Notes under the pieces: generated by a model | Told to the model about the DNA's origin: nothing | Seen by the model: only the letters and a program-made list of their open reading frames with translations | Databases searched by the model: none | Part shown: piece by piece, positions 19,095 through 27,495 of the stretch | Layout of the letters: every line of letters starts with the position of its first letter | Position numbering within the stretch: position 1 is the stretch's first letter | NCBI RefSeq assembly: GCF_021228795.1 | Contig: NZ_CP089309.1 | Location: 5,081,501 to 5,145,500 of the forward strand | Direction of reading: 5' to 3' | Length of the DNA: 64,000 nucleotides | From: Thiocapsa bogorovii | Lineage (GTDB): Bacteria; Pseudomonadota; Gammaproteobacteria; Chromatiales; Chromatiaceae | Translations under genes and position numbers: made by a program

Positions 19095-20294
19095 ATGTTG
19101 CTCGAAGAGACCGACCGTTACGCCCTGCATCGGCAGGGGCGCTATCTCGTCGTTGCCTTCGCGCGCCCGCATCGCGTGCTCGGCACCTGTCGGGTCAACG
19201 GCGGGATGTCCGAGTCGCTGACCCATCTCGCGAACCATCAGAGTTGCGAGGGCGTGGCCCATTTGGCGCGCTACGAGGCGGTCCTGGGTCTCGGAGCCCT
19301 GGACTATCACGCACGAAGCTGCTCAGAAGCCGGGCTTCCGCCCGAAACGACGGCCCTGATGGGGACCGCCGCCAACATGCAGTGCGCGGTGGTGGCGCAC
19401 GCGAGTGCAGAGGATCTTCGCGCGACGGTGGTCGCCACCGCCGGGGTGACCGGCAACGCCGTTCGCGCGGGTGATCCGGCCGCTTGGCACGAGGAGGCCG
19501 AGGGCAGCCGTCCCGCTCGTCGCGGGCGTTCCGCGGAATCGGCCGATCAGCCCGGATCCGAGGGCGAGAACGTCCACGATCGACCGCCCGATGAGTCGGG
19601 CTCGGGGACCATCGTCACGCTGGTCCTGCTCAATCGGCCCTGTACGCCCGCATGCCTGGTTCGTGCGGCGACCATGGTCACGGAGGCGAAGAGCACGGCT
19701 CTGCTCGACCTGCGTATGCCCAGCTTGCAATCGCGAGGCCTCGCGACGGGCACCGGGACCGATCAGCTCGCCATCGCCGCCCCGTTGGTCCGCGCGGACG
19801 AATGGGAGCGTCACTGGGCGGGCGGTCACAACACGCTGGGCGCGTTGCTCGGGCGAGCGACGCACGACGCCGTCACCCGCTGTTTGCTGCTGCAGAACGG
19901 CATCGTTCCCGAGCTCAGGCGAACCGTCTGTGCGGCCTTGAGCCGTTTCGGTTGCGACGAGGCCGCGCTGCGGGCTTGCGCCGAGTCCGAGCTGGATGCG
20001 CCGGGCGCGGCGGTCTTCGCCGCGAATCTCCAGGCCATCGTCCATGATCCGCACAGCGCCGCCGCAGCCTATGGCCTAGCCGAGATCTTGGACCTGGTGC
20101 GCGCCGGGGTGCTGCACGCGGAGGTTGCGCGCGAGGCGATCCTAAACCAGGCGGCGTTGCTCGGAGCGGCCGTCGCCGTGAAACCCGAGCGGTTCGTCGC
20201 GCTGCGCAAGGAGCTGGTACCGCATCAAGGGTTGCCGGACGGACGCTTGGCCGCGCTCGCTGTCGTTCGGGGTTTCGCTCGCAAATGGGACTGA
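19095..20294 (+). CDS. cbiZ: adenosylcobinamide amidohydrolase CbiZ
   Basis: 399 residues. CbiZ removes the aminopropanol side chain of adenosylcobinamide to give adenosylcobyric acid, letting cells salvage cobinamides. Family segments are NGGMSESLTHLANHQSCEG, MGTAANMQCAVVAH, ATAGVTGNAVRAGDP and the late GLATGTGTDQLAIAAP. Between the third and fourth lies an apparent polar insertion of about 35 residues (around 135-170), rich in Glu, Arg, Ser and Pro. The stop overlaps cbiB by 10 bp. CbiZ and CbiB together form a salvage step that could feed the B12-dependent ethanolamine ammonia-lyase encoded 15 kb away. Confidence 0.88.
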   Translation: MLLEETDRYALHRQGRYLVVAFARPHRVLGTCRVNGGMSESLTHLANHQSCEGVAHLARYEAVLGLGALDYHARSCSEAGLPPETTALMGTAANMQCAVVAHASAEDLRATVVATAGVTGNAVRAGDPAAWHEEAEGSRPARRGRSAESADQPGSEGENVHDRPPDESGSGTIVTLVLLNRPCTPACLVRAATMVTEAKSTALLDLRMPSLQSRGLATGTGTDQLAIAAPLVRADEWERHWAGGHNTLGALLGRATHDAVTRCLLLQNGIVPELRRTVCAALSRFGCDEAALRACAESELDAPGAAVFAANLQAIVHDPHSAAAAYGLAEILDLVRAGVLHAEVAREAILNQAALLGAAVAVKPERFVALRKELVPHQGLPDGRLAALAVVRGFARKWD

Positions 20295-21250
20295 CCGAGC
20301 ATCTCGCACTCATCCTCGCGGCCTGTCTGCTGGACGTCTTGATCGGGGATCCCGTCTATCGTTTTCATCCGATTCGGATCATCGGGGCCTGGAGTCTCGC
20401 CTGTGAGCGCCTCTTGTTTGCCGTCGGGTTGAAGGGGCGGGCCGGCGGCGTCCTGCATTGGCTGCTGGTGGTCGGGGGCGCGTTGGCGGCCTGGTGGGGC
20501 GTTCGAGCCGGTCTCGGCGTGCTGCACCCGTGGGCGGCTTTTGGCTGGGATGTCTTCATCGCCTACAGCCTGATTTGTACCCGCGACCTCCTGGACCACG
20601 GACGCCGGGTGCTCGAAGCGCTCGACGATCTCCCGCAAGCCCGCGCGCGGCTGCGAATGCTGGTCGGTCGCGATACGGATCACTTGGAGCGCGACGGCAT
20701 CGTACGTGCGACCGTCGAGAGCCTCTCCGAGAATCTGACCGACGGGGTTCTGACACCCCTGTGGGCGCTCTGTCTCTTCGGGCTGCCGGGTCTGATTCTG
20801 GTCAAGGCGGTGTCGAGTCTGGATTCGATGGTCGGCTACAAGAACGAACGCTACGGCCGGTTCGGCTGGGCCGCGGCGCGCTCCGACGATCTCGTGCATT
20901 GGCTCCCGGCACGGCTCTCGGTCCCCTTGATCGCGGCCGGGGCGGCACTGCTCAAGCTGCACCCGCGGCTGGCCTTCCGCGCCGCGCGCGACTATCACGC
21001 GATGCTCCCCAGTCCGAACTCAGGCTGGAGCGAGGCCGCCTGCGCCGGCGCGCTGCGGGTCAGGCTGGTCGGTCCGATTCGCTACGGAGGGGCTCTTGTT
21101 ACCGAAGACTACATGGGTGATCCGGATTGGCCGGCCGATCTCGGGGGGGCGGACCTCGAGCGCGCGCTGCGTCTGATCCTCGTGGCCTGCTTCTTGGCGC
21201 TTCTCGTCGGGATGGCGGTTGCGCCGCTGCGAACGGTTCTGCCATGGTGA
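20285..21250 (+). CDS. cbiB: adenosylcobinamide-phosphate synthase CbiB/CobD
   Basis: 321 residues, integral membrane protein. It attaches aminopropanol (or its phosphate) to adenosylcobyric acid. Landmarks are the N-terminal LDVLIGDPVYRFHPIR, GRDTDHLERDGIVRATVESLSENLTDG in the middle, and YKNERYGRFGWAAARSDD. Several hydrophobic helices and a late VEDYMGDP-like segment (VTEDYMGDPDW) agree with the family. It overlaps the end of cbiZ by 10 bp, indicating co-translation. Confidence 0.93.
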   Translation: MGLTEHLALILAACLLDVLIGDPVYRFHPIRIIGAWSLACERLLFAVGLKGRAGGVLHWLLVVGGALAAWWGVRAGLGVLHPWAAFGWDVFIAYSLICTRDLLDHGRRVLEALDDLPQARARLRMLVGRDTDHLERDGIVRATVESLSENLTDGVLTPLWALCLFGLPGLILVKAVSSLDSMVGYKNERYGRFGWAAARSDDLVHWLPARLSVPLIAAGAALLKLHPRLAFRAARDYHAMLPSPNSGWSEAACAGALRVRLVGPIRYGGALVTEDYMGDPDWPADLGGADLERALRLILVACFLALLVGMAVAPLRTVLPW

Positions 21251-21313
21251 AGGTTCTGCGCGGCCGGTGACGTGAGCTGCCGGCGACCGGCTCGCTCGGA
21301 GCGCAATCTGTTC

Positions 21314-21397
21314 TAAACCGCGTCCAGAGCGAGATGCTCACTTTCGGGTGAGCTCGAAGTTTGATGCATCCATGGCCCTTAGCGGGGACGCGGTTTA
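21314..21397. repeat. ~85-bp palindromic repeat, type 1 (copy D)
   Basis: TAAACCGCGTCC pairs with GGACGCGGTTTA; 84 bp. It is followed after a 24-bp AT-rich linker by copy E, forming a composite pair between cbiB and the TPR gene. Confidence 0.85.
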
Positions 21398-21421
21398 AAA
21401 TTTTCAGGTTTTTTAAGATTT

Positions 21422-21506
21422 TAAACCGCGCCGACTCCAACGGTCGTCAAGTCTGCCGGCGCCGATCCCATCCACAAACATCGCATACCGCGCTGGGCGC
21501 GGTTTA
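21422..21506. repeat. ~85-bp palindromic repeat, type 2 (copy E)
   Basis: TAAACCGCGCC pairs with GGCGCGGTTTA; exactly 85 bp. The interior is shared with copies F, G (inverted) and I (same orientation), including GTCTGCCGG, GCCGATCCC and AAACATC. It ends 22 bp before the TPR gene start. Confidence 0.88.
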
Positions 21507-21528
21507 GTGTTCAGGTCTCGAGGTTCTC

Positions 21529-23463
21529 ATGTCCAAAAAGTCCGCCAAGCCCAAGTCCAAGCCCGCGACGGGCGCCTCCGCCGTGCTGTCCAGTCAGCTC
21601 AAGGCGATCGAGCGTCTGATGGAGCGCCGGGACTACTCGACCGCAGCTCGCCGGCTGCGTGCCTTGATCGAGGCCCACCCGGATCAAAGCGGTCCCAGGC
21701 GCCTGCTCGTGGAGGCGCTGGAGAGTGGCCAGGGAAGCGGCGCTGCGGCCATCGCCGCCTTCGACTGGGCTGAGCGTCGACCAAAGAGCTTGCCTGCGCA
21801 GGAGATGCTCTTTCGGTACGCACTGCAGTTCGGGCATGTCATGTTGGCGGATCGCACCGCAGAGCGGCTGCGTGCGCTCGGTGCCGAGACGCGCGGGTTT
21901 CCGATGGCGCCCGCGATACGCGCGGATCTGCTGCGGCAGCCCGACGGGTCGAGCGCGACCGCCGAGCAGATGCTGCGCTTCGATATCGGAAAGCTCCATC
22001 TGGACGGGCATGATTTTGCCGGCGTGGTGCGTTGGCTGGACGGGGTCGATCTGACGCCGGCCAAGAACAATCGCGCGATGTCGCTGTTCCATCTCGATCG
22101 CATCGAGGATGCCCTGGCGGCCTTCCTGGCGTTTTGGAAGGAGGATCCGGACAACCTCTTCGCCTTGGGATGGGCAGCGCGCTTGCGACTCTATCAGGGT
22201 GACGAGACCGGCGCCCGACGCCTGACGACGCCCTTGGCCGCCGCGACGGCTCGCCGGGTCGAGGATGCCGTGCCCCAGCTCGATGCCCTGCTGCTGCTGG
22301 GCGAGGACAACGCCGCGTTGAGCGCCTTCGCCCGTGTCGAGCGGTCTGATTGGTTCGGTATCGGAGAGCCTCAGCAACAGGCCATGCTGAGCCATTTGGC
22401 CGCCTGCGCGGCGAGTCGGCTGGGCGAGGCAAAACGGGCGCGGGCGCTCTGCAAGGCATCGCTCGAGCGCGTGCCGAATTTCAAACCCGCCCTCGAGAGT
22501 CGCACCGTGATCGACGCCGCGGGCGATGCCCTGGCGTATCCGCCCGTGTTCGGTCTCGGACAGGCGTTGCCGCTGACCTGGCTGAACCGGATGCGTGATG
22601 CCGGGAACGACGCCTTTTCGCACCTCGCGAAGGTGACGGCCTCCAACGACTTTCTCGATGCACTCTATGTCGGCGGCGACGACGGCCTGCGCGGGCTGGT
22701 CGCCTTCATCCTCCAATACCGCGCCGAACAGGGCGATCCGGGCGCGGCCGAGCGTCTGAAACGATTTGCGCGCCTGCCGATCGGAACCAAGCAGACGCGC
22801 TTCGGGTTTCTTCGCACGCTCTACGACAAGGGTCTGCTGCCGCGCGACGAGCCGCTCGAGATGTGGGACGGCGAGCACGTCACGCAGGTCAAGCTGATCA
22901 ACACCGAGATCAGACGCGATCTCGTACCGAGCCATCTTCCCGAGGATCTCGATATGCTCCTCGGACGCTCGATCGAATGTTTCAACACGCGTGACTATGC
23001 GGGCGCGGAGATCCTGCTGAAGCGGATCCTCGAGCACGCCCCCGGTCATCGTGTCGCACTGGGCAATCTCGCCGCGGCCCTCAGCGCCCAGGGTCACGAT
23101 CAGGAGGCGCGAGAGCTGCTTCGCGATGCGGTTGCGCGTCATCCGGACTACATCTTTGCGCGCTGCAACCTGGCTGTCATGCTGATCGAGGACGGTGATC
23201 TCGACGAAGCCGCTCGTTTGCTGGAGGGGCTCTACGAGAGTCCGAGCCTGCACGTGCAGGATATCTTCGTGCTCTACGGCGCACTGGCGATGCTGAGTCG
23301 GGCACGCGGGGATCAGGCTGCCGCGGATGCTCTGATCGCAAATCTCGAGTCACTGGTCGAAGACGAGGACGACGCGCGCCGTCTCGCCCTCGCCAAGCGC
23401 TTACAGGGGCGGGTCAGGCCCGTTGCAGCCAAGGGCGGTTGGTTCAAGCGCTCGGGTGCTTAA
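21529..23463 (+). CDS. TPR-repeat protein
   Basis: 644 residues built of helical pairs. TPR-like units are clear near the N-terminus (RRDYSTAARRLRALIEAHP) and in the last third (NTRDYAGAEILLKRILEHAP, SAQGHDQEARELLRDAVARHP and EDGDLDEAARLLEGL). The first 20 residues are Lys/Ser-rich and no signal peptide is seen, so it is probably cytoplasmic. It likely acts as a scaffold, but the partner is unknown. The stop codon TAA is the first three bases of palindromic copy F, and copies D and E lie just upstream. Confidence 0.8.
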   Translation: MSKKSAKPKSKPATGASAVLSSQLKAIERLMERRDYSTAARRLRALIEAHPDQSGPRRLLVEALESGQGSGAAAIAAFDWAERRPKSLPAQEMLFRYALQFGHVMLADRTAERLRALGAETRGFPMAPAIRADLLRQPDGSSATAEQMLRFDIGKLHLDGHDFAGVVRWLDGVDLTPAKNNRAMSLFHLDRIEDALAAFLAFWKEDPDNLFALGWAARLRLYQGDETGARRLTTPLAAATARRVEDAVPQLDALLLLGEDNAALSAFARVERSDWFGIGEPQQQAMLSHLAACAASRLGEAKRARALCKASLERVPNFKPALESRTVIDAAGDALAYPPVFGLGQALPLTWLNRMRDAGNDAFSHLAKVTASNDFLDALYVGGDDGLRGLVAFILQYRAEQGDPGAAERLKRFARLPIGTKQTRFGFLRTLYDKGLLPRDEPLEMWDGEHVTQVKLINTEIRRDLVPSHLPEDLDMLLGRSIECFNTRDYAGAEILLKRILEHAPGHRVALGNLAAALSAQGHDQEARELLRDAVARHPDYIFARCNLAVMLIEDGDLDEAARLLEGLYESPSLHVQDIFVLYGALAMLSRARGDQAAADALIANLESLVEDEDDARRLALAKRLQGRVRPVAAKGGWFKRSGA

Positions 23464-23545
23464 ACCGCGCCAGGCGCGGTATATGGTGTTTTTGGATGGG
23501 ATCGGCCCCGGCGGACTTGACGTGTGTTGGAGCTGGCGCGGTTTA
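23461..23545. repeat. ~85-bp palindromic repeat, type 2 (copy F)
   Basis: TAAACCGCGCC pairs with GGCGCGGTTTA; 85 bp. Its interior is the reverse complement of copy E. The first three bases are the stop codon of the TPR gene. Confidence 0.88.
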
Positions 23546-23654
23546 AGGTGATTTCGGGGAAAGGAACTACCGGCAGAGCCGAACCAAAAAGCGCTCGAAG
23601 GCTCTGCTCGGCGGTTTGCTTGAGACTTGTGACGTCAGGTGCTGGATGCCTTCC

Positions 23655-23673
23655 GGGCATGCGCAGTCGGGAT
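23655..23673. repeat. 19-bp exact repeat, copy 1
   Basis: GGGCATGCGCAGTCGGGAT occurs here and again at 40390-40408. In both places it lies at or just beyond the 3' end of a minus-strand gene. Confidence 0.7.
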
Positions 23674-24968
23674 CACTCCGATCCGGCGAGACGCCGCTTG
23701 ATCCGTCTGAGTCCGAACCAGGCGAATCCGATTACGAAGGGTAGGGCGATCCCCATCCAGAGCGCGGCGTCGATCGGCGCGCCGCCGCTCTGCAGACCCT
23801 TGAGTGCGTATCCGATCAGGCCGACGCCGTAGTAGCCGATCGCAATCACCGACAGTCCTTCGACCGTCTCTTGCAGGCGCACCTGCAGATGGGCGCGGCG
23901 ATCCATAGACTCCAGCAGCCGCCGATTCTGCTCCTGCAGCGAGACATCCACACGGGCGCGCAGGAGGCTGGTGATGCGGGCCGCGCGCTCGGCCAGATCG
24001 TGTTGGCGGCGTTGGGTCGCCTCGCAGGTCGCGACCGCCGGGGCCAAGCGCGCGTCGAGGAATTCGGACAGGGTCTGCAGGCCTTCGATCCTGTTTTGGC
24101 GCAGCTGCTCGAGCCGCTGTTGGATCATCCCGTAGTAGGCCCGCGAGGCATCGAAGCGATAGGTCGTTCTGGCCGAAACCGCCTCGATATCCGCGGCGAG
24201 GCTGGTCAGCTCGCCCAGCAGCTCGCTCTCGAAGGCCGGCTGATCGGATGCGCCTTGACTCGACAGGCGCGATGCCACCATCGCCAAGCGGCGATCGGCG
24301 TCGCTGAGCGCTCCAGACACGCTTCGCGCCAGAGGAAACCCGAGCAGGGCCATGGCCCGATAGGCGTTGATCTCCAAGACACGTTTGGCCAGTCGCCCGG
24401 CCTGATTGTCGGACAGACCGCAGTCGCGCAACAGGATCCACGAGTACCCGTCGGCATGGATCTTATGGTCCGACCAAGCACGCCCTGCACCCCCGACCAC
24501 TTCCGATCCGATGACCGGGTTACCGTCGAAGAGCGCGACCAGCTCCTCGTTGGCGCGTTCGGGCTGATTGCAGGTCTCGATGGCCAGCGAGGTGGCGGTG
24601 ATGACCTCGCCGGGCAGCTCGCGCAGCCAGTCCTGCGGCAGATCGTCGAGCAGCGGCTCGGCGAACGGGTGAACGAAGGCGCCGCGTTTGCTGAAGGTGT
24701 AGGTGACGAACTCGGTATGACGTTCCCAACGCAGACGCATGGGTCCGAGGTCGGTCCAATAGTGTTGATCCACCGTCTCCGGGATCGGTAGCCCGAAGTG
24801 CGACAGCAGCCGCTTCAGGTGCTCGACGTTGCGACCGCTCCCGCGCTCCCCGGAAACCGCAGCGAGGTGCGACACACGCTCGGGCGCGCGCAGCGGCTCG
24901 AAGGTCCGGGCGTGCAGCTCGTCGGTGACGACATGACGGAGCCGATGCTCTTTGAAGGGGAGTGACAT
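23673..24968 (-). CDS. DUF3422-family membrane protein
   Basis: 431 residues. The N-terminal KEHRLRHVVTDELHARTFEPL and the following WERHTEFVTYTF are typical of DUF3422, an uncharacterised proteobacterial family. A helical, probably coiled-coil stretch (about 250-370) precedes two C-terminal transmembrane helices (VEGLSVIAIGYYGVGLIGYAL and MGIALPFVIGFAWFGLR). It is probably an inner-membrane protein with a large cytoplasmic N-terminus. Function is unknown and context is uninformative. Confidence 0.85.
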   Translation of the reverse strand: MSLPFKEHRLRHVVTDELHARTFEPLRAPERVSHLAAVSGERGSGRNVEHLKRLLSHFGLPIPETVDQHYWTDLGPMRLRWERHTEFVTYTFSKRGAFVHPFAEPLLDDLPQDWLRELPGEVITATSLAIETCNQPERANEELVALFDGNPVIGSEVVGGAGRAWSDHKIHADGYSWILLRDCGLSDNQAGRLAKRVLEINAYRAMALLGFPLARSVSGALSDADRRLAMVASRLSSQGASDQPAFESELLGELTSLAADIEAVSARTTYRFDASRAYYGMIQQRLEQLRQNRIEGLQTLSEFLDARLAPAVATCEATQRRQHDLAERAARITSLLRARVDVSLQEQNRRLLESMDRRAHLQVRLQETVEGLSVIAIGYYGVGLIGYALKGLQSGGAPIDAALWMGIALPFVIGFAWFGLRRIKRRLAGSE

Positions 24969-25145
24969 GCCGTGATGATCCTTGTTGGGCAGCGCGAGTG
25001 TAGTCGGCGGTTGTGACGAAGACGAGTCTCGCTCCCGGCTCGATCGTCGTTAGCAGGTCGATCGCGCTTGTCCTAATCTTTTGCCGGCCGCGCAGGCGCG
25101 CGTGGGCGTTCCGGGCCGTAGCCTCTTGCTCGGCATTCTCGGGAG

Positions 25146-25322
25146 TCAGCTCACGCCCTGACCGGCGTCGGTCTCCGGCAGGTCGCCCTCGGGCTGCTCG
25201 ACATCTGTCGCTTCGGATTGGGTGCTGCTGTTTTCCGCCCTGCGTTTCTGCTTCTCCTCTTTTTTCTTTTTCTTTTGCAGGTCGCGCTGACGTTTTTCGA
25301 ACGCATAGTTTGTCTTGGCCAT
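25146..25322 (-). CDS. small lysine-rich hypothetical protein
   Basis: 58 residues: MAKTNYAFEKRQRDLQKKKKKEEKQ then an acidic tail. The basic N-terminal half looks like a conserved small protein seen in many proteobacteria (MAKTN(Y/F)xFEKRQ pattern, from memory). It may bind nucleic acid, but this is untested. ATG at 25322 gives the conserved start; an upstream ATG at 25331 adds three residues. Confidence 0.65.
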   Translation of the reverse strand: MAKTNYAFEKRQRDLQKKKKKEEKQKRRAENSSTQSEATDVEQPEGDLPETDAGQGVS

Positions 25323-25416
25323 CGTCATCATCTCGCGATTCGGTGCCGCGACAGTCGAGACTGCCGGGCCCCGTCAAGAGGTTGGGGAAGGGATCGCGTG
25401 CGTCGGATCCCATTTT

Positions 25417-25501
25417 TAAACCGCGCCAAGCGCGGTATGCGATGTTCTTGGATGGGACCGGCCCCGGCCGACTTGACGGCCGCTGGAGCTGGCGCGGTTT
25501 A
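25417..25501. repeat. ~85-bp palindromic repeat, type 2 (copy G)
   Basis: TAAACCGCGCC pairs with GGCGCGGTTTA; 85 bp, same orientation as copy F and reverse of copies E and I. Confidence 0.88.
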
Positions 25502-25605
25502 GGGTGATCTTCGAGCGTAACAGCATCCGCTCGATTGCTCTACTCAGGAGGGGGTTCTCGCACGGCGGAGCGGCCATGAGCGACGGCGATCGACCGTTCC
25601 GCGTT

Positions 25606-25645
25606 CCGCCCCGTTCTCTTGGGTGCCGCCCCGTTCTCTTGGGTG
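25606..25645 (+). repeat. 20-bp tandem duplication
   Basis: CCGCCCCGTTCTCTTGGGTG occurs twice in direct succession, followed by CCGCC. Probably a slippage product. Confidence 0.7.
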
Positions 25646-25756
25646 CCGCCGCGATCGTCGACGCCCGCCATCCGTCGAAAGGGCGGGAAGTCATACGCTT
25701 GTCACGGCCATCTGCGATGCTCCCGGCCATCCGTGGCTGATTCGGGGGCAGGTAAA

Positions 25757-26026
25757 TTGGAACGCTTTGCAGATGAGCTCGACCTTACGCAGTTTCGAAT
25801 CGATCAGCTGACTGCACTGGCAGTCGCCGCAATGCGTGATCAGGCAAGCCGTGTTGCAGGTCGCGAGCACTGTCTCGACTGTGGCGATATGATTCCTGCG
25901 AAGCGTTTGACATGTGTGCCGAACGCGACTCGCTGCGCACCCTGCCAGGATCGCGAAGAGCGTCTTGGTCGTGGCTTCGTGCCTGGCGCGCTGGTTGACG
26001 GGCCCCAGGCTCGTCGTTCCGTGTAA
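25757..26026 (+). CDS. short DksA/TraR-type zinc-finger protein
   Basis: 89 residues from a TTG start with a GGGGGCAGG ribosome-binding site just upstream. A helical DELDLTQFRIDQL segment is followed by CLDCGDMIPAKR and CAPCQDRE, the C-x2-C...C-x2-C finger of TraR/DksA-like proteins. Full-length DksA has a longer coiled coil; this is closer to the short phage- and plasmid-type versions that contact RNA polymerase. The frame extends upstream without coding character. The C-terminal ~20 residues (VPGALVDGPQARRSV) look atypical, so the stop context may be altered. Confidence 0.6.
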   Translation: MERFADELDLTQFRIDQLTALAVAAMRDQASRVAGREHCLDCGDMIPAKRLTCVPNATRCAPCQDREERLGRGFVPGALVDGPQARRSV

Positions 26027-26533
26027 GTCTCGCTGGGGTCGCGTGCTCGCCGCACCAGGAGATTCGCCGGAGGAGTTCTTCGGCGGGATAAGACGGATGC
26101 CGTTGTCGCGGACGCGATCGTCGTCATTTTTTGGCGTCGGAGAGCGGACTCGGCTTCAGGTGCCGGCCGAGTACCTCGTTCCACCTTATTTTGGGTGCTC
26201 AGCGAGGCGAGAAGCGTTCAGCGGCTAGGCGCGCGAGTGAAGGAAGAGTGACCCTCTTTCAAGCTTGCGCAACAACGGCGCTGAACGCTTCTCGCCTCGC
26301 CCTTCGGGAGCCCCCCAAAGGCGCCAGGGCAGCGTTACAGCCCTTGGAAATAGCACCCACTATTCCCGGCGGTCTGTGCCTTGCCCTGACGCCTTTGGGG
26401 GCTCTGAGCATGCAAAATAAGGTGGAACGAGGTACTAGCGTCGAAAGAGCACCCGCGGGTATCGGGCGGCGACATCGGCACACCGTCGGCCTCATACTCT
26501 GCGCCTAGATCCAAGCTCGACGAGCCCCCTGCG
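26027..26533. other. intergenic region containing a 267-bp inverted-repeat element
   Basis: About 500 bp between the DksA-like gene and the esterase at 26534. Most of it is the element at 26170-26436. No gene is convincing here. Confidence 0.6.
26170..26436. mobile_element. MITE-like element with long terminal inverted repeats
   Basis: The ends 26170-26202 and 26404-26436 are inverted repeats: 24 bp perfect, then 7 of 9 matching. Inside lie two more hairpins. 26203-26223 pairs perfectly with 26279-26299 (21 bp), and 26309-26331 pairs with 26382-26403 with one bulge and one mismatch. The whole could fold into a stem with two side arms. It has no ORF of note, so if mobile it is non-autonomous; a structured RNA is the alternative. 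No target-site duplication was visible. Confidence 0.6.
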
Positions 26534-27487
26534 ATGCCTTTCGCCCACGGCTTTGCATTTGATCCAAGCTACGGCTATAGCCTGGATGCGCTCCTGGCTG
26601 TAGAGCCGCCGCCCGAGCCCGCCGAGTTCGGCGCCTTCTGGCGCAAGCGCTACGCGTGCGCCTTGACGGTCGAGCCGAACCCCCGCTTGAGCATTTCACG
26701 CGAGACTCACCCGCGTTTCAGAGTCCACGACCTTCAATATGACTCGACCGGCGGATTCCCGATTCGCGGCTGGCTTCTGACACCGCGCGTTGGCTCGCCT
26801 CGGCGAGGATTCGTGCTGGGGCACGGCTACGGCGGCATCGACGCTCCACCCTACGACCTTCCCCGCGACGACGGTGTCTATCTGGTGCCCTGCTTCCGAG
26901 GTCTCGGCCGCAGCCAGCGCCCGCCGATCTCGGCGGACCCCAATTGGCATGTGCTCCACGATATCGACAGTCGCGACAACTACATCCTGGGCGGCTGCGT
27001 CGATGACCTGTGGGTCGGGGTCTCGACCCTCCTTCTGCTCTTTCCGGAATTGGCCGGCCATGTCGGGTATCTCGGCATCAGCTTCGGCGGGGGGATCGGA
27101 GCCATGGCGATGGCCCGAGATGCGCGCATCGCACGCGGGCACCTCAACGTACCCAGTTTCGGTCACCAGCCTTTGCGGCTTGCGTTACCCAGTATCGGCA
27201 GCGCGGCTGCCGTCCAACGCTGCGTCGGTACCCAAAGTCGAATCGGCGATACCGTCGCCTATTACGATGCGGCGGTCGCTGCGCGGTCGATCCGTCAACC
27301 GATGCATGTCGCCGCCGCCCGCTTCGATCCGGCCGTGGCGCCGCCCGGACAATTTGCGGTCTACAACGCCATCCCCGGAGACAAGCGGCTGTTCGTTCTC
27401 GACGCCGGGCACTTCGACCATCCGGGGCGGGCGCGCCAGACACAGGATCTGCTTGCCGAGCTCTGGGCCTTCTTCGCGCCGCTGTGA
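26534..27487 (+). CDS. acetyl-xylan-esterase-like alpha/beta hydrolase
   Basis: 317 residues resembling the AXE1/cephalosporin-C deacetylase group. The family-like sections are the N-terminal FAFDPSYGYSLDALLAV and EFGAFWRKRY, DLQYDSTGGFPIRGWLL, LGHGYGGIDAP (oxyanion region), DNYILGGCVDDLWVG, and the nucleophile elbow GISFGGG. A C-terminal His in DAGHFDHPG could complete the triad. No signal peptide, so it is likely cytoplasmic. It ends 8 bp before the next esterase gene, suggesting an operon. The natural ester substrate is unknown. Confidence 0.8.
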   Translation: MPFAHGFAFDPSYGYSLDALLAVEPPPEPAEFGAFWRKRYACALTVEPNPRLSISRETHPRFRVHDLQYDSTGGFPIRGWLLTPRVGSPRRGFVLGHGYGGIDAPPYDLPRDDGVYLVPCFRGLGRSQRPPISADPNWHVLHDIDSRDNYILGGCVDDLWVGVSTLLLLFPELAGHVGYLGISFGGGIGAMAMARDARIARGHLNVPSFGHQPLRLALPSIGSAAAVQRCVGTQSRIGDTVAYYDAAVAARSIRQPMHVAAARFDPAVAPPGQFAVYNAIPGDKRLFVLDAGHFDHPGRARQTQDLLAELWAFFAPL

Positions 27488-27495
27488 GGTCAAAA

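Larger units (their letters stand above)
25323..25756. other. intergenic region with palindrome G and a short tandem repeat
   Basis: About 430 bp between the lysine-rich protein and the DksA-like gene. It contains palindromic copy G (25417-25501) and a 20-bp direct tandem (25606-25645). No gene is convincing here. Confidence 0.5.

Noticed and set aside
21511-23253. 580-residue open frame opposite the TPR gene
   Set aside because: Antisense shadow; the plus-strand TPR repeats are convincing.
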